Part shown: positions 5,647-6,210 of the stretch, piece after piece
Numbering within the stretch: position 1 is the stretch's first letter
Layout: every line of letters starts with the position of its first letter
NCBI GenBank assembly: GCA_029240015.1
Contig: JARBTU010000151.1
Span: forward strand, 1-6,210
DNA from: Oscillospiraceae bacterium
GTDB taxonomy: Bacteria; Bacillota; Clostridia; Oscillospirales; Ruminococcaceae
Length of the DNA: 6,210 bases
Direction: 5' to 3'
Made by a program: the position numbers and the translations under genes
The notes under the pieces: generated by a model
What the model was told of the DNA's origin: nothing
Seen by the model: the letters and a program-made list of their open reading frames with translations, nothing else
The model's database searches: none

Positions 5647-6210
5647 TTATTTATTTCTCGCTTTTATTCCAAGCCTCTGGCGTGCTATTTCATACATTAA
5701 TATGCCACCTGCAACAGATGCGTTGAGCGAATTCACTTTCCCGCACATTTGAAGCGTCACGACAAAGTCGCATTTTTCCTTAATCAGTTTGGTGATTCCT
5801 TTTCCTTCAGAACCAATCACAAGCGCCACCGCTCCGTCATAATCAAGCTCACACCAAGTTTGTCCATCCATGTCCGCCGCATACACCCAAACCCCTTTTT
5901 GCTTAAGCTCGTTTATGGTTTGAACCAGGTTAGAAACACGCGCAACCAGCATATGGCTCACCGCACCCGCACTGGTTTTATAAACAGTGGAGGATAAAGA
6001 CGCTGACCTTCTCTTAGGGATAATAATCCCGTCCGCCCCGGCAGCCTCGGCCGTTCTGATGATTGCGCCAAGGTTATGGGGATCTTCTATTTCATCCGCA
6101 ATGATAATAAAAGGCTGCATCCCTTTTTGTTCCGCATGGGCAAAAATATCTTCCACCGTCGCATATTCTGCAACAGCAACTGTTGCAACAACTCCCTGAT
6201 GCGAAACGCC
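5647..6210 (-). CDS. rlmB: 23S rRNA (guanosine-2'-O)-methyltransferase RlmB, SpoU/TrmH family, N-terminus outside window
   Basis: The frame is open to the right edge and 187 residues are visible, about three quarters of a typical RlmB. The first visible residues include HQGVVA, the linker before the catalytic domain, which shows that the GTG at 6154-6156 is internal. All three SpoU motifs are present: NLGAIIRTAEAAGADGIIIP (visible 46-65), IGSEGKG (132-138) and VNSLNASVAGG (159-169). These build the trefoil-knot SAM site, with the catalytic Arg of motif 1 and the Asn/Ser of motif 3. RlmB methylates the 2'-OH of G2251 (E. coli numbering) in the 23S peptidyl-transferase P loop and acts as a cytosolic dimer. 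TrmH-family relatives modify tRNA, but HQGVVA favours RlmB. It is cotranscribed with the downstream membrane protein gene. Confidence 0.92.
   Translation of the reverse strand, partial: GVSHQGVVATVAVAEYATVEDIFAHAEQKGMQPFIIIADEIEDPHNLGAIIRTAEAAGADGIIIPKRRSASLSSTVYKTSAGAVSHMLVARVSNLVQTINELKQKGVWVYAADMDGQTWCELDYDGAVALVIGSEGKGITKLIKEKCDFVVTLQMCGKVNSLNASVAGGILMYEIARQRLGIKARNK

Noticed and set aside
6154..6156. GTG as the start of rlmB
   Set aside because: The frame continues to the window edge and carries the conserved HQGVVA segment upstream of this codon.
6169..6187. Inverted repeat TGCAACAG-CAA-CTGTTGCA
   Set aside because: It lies inside rlmB and encodes the alternating Val/Ala/Thr stretch after HQGVVA, so the symmetry follows from Gln/Ala/Val-type codons rather than an operator.

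Overview
The window looks like chromosomal DNA from an anaerobic, AT-rich member of the Bacillota, most likely a clostridium. An oxygen-sensitive glycyl radical enzyme implies anaerobic life. The Shine-Dalgarno sites, the short terminators with T-runs and the EF-G-like GTPase paralogue all fit that group. The assignment to Clostridia is inference from gene content; no marker here fixes a genus.

Layout, left to right. On the + strand, positions 1-1061 hold the C-terminal part of a glycyl radical enzyme gene that begins before the window. A hairpin with A- and T-runs on its two sides (1096-1131) lies between this gene and the next, which converges on it, and can terminate both. On the - strand, 1155-3233 encodes an EF-G-like translational GTPase that is not the housekeeping EF-G: it lacks the usual switch I sequence and the catalytic histidine after DTPG. 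Its roughly 200-base leader (3234-3434) has an extended -10 promoter, two hairpins and a weak 66-codon reading frame that ends in an ATGA overlap with the likely start. Just upstream is an 18-bp hairpin terminator (3474-3527) that closes the next - strand operon.

That operon reads from right to left: rlmB (23S rRNA 2'-O-methyltransferase, cut by the right edge), a 40-base gap with a good Shine-Dalgarno site, then a membrane protein gene now split into two reading frames (4962-5606 and 3541-4992). Read together, the halves resemble a P-type ATPase of the heavy-metal (P1B-like) architecture in which every recognisable catalytic motif has been replaced. It also carries a Lys/Glu-rich N-terminal extension with a duplicated short motif. 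The frame break lies where a transmembrane helix seems to be missing, so this copy may have suffered an internal deletion with frameshift.

The rRNA methyltransferase and the EF-G paralogue both concern the ribosome. The glycyl radical enzyme belongs to a separate, oppositely oriented unit. The degenerate P-type ATPase-like protein is the least explained and most interesting content. I saw no tRNA, rRNA, CRISPR array or insertion sequence.
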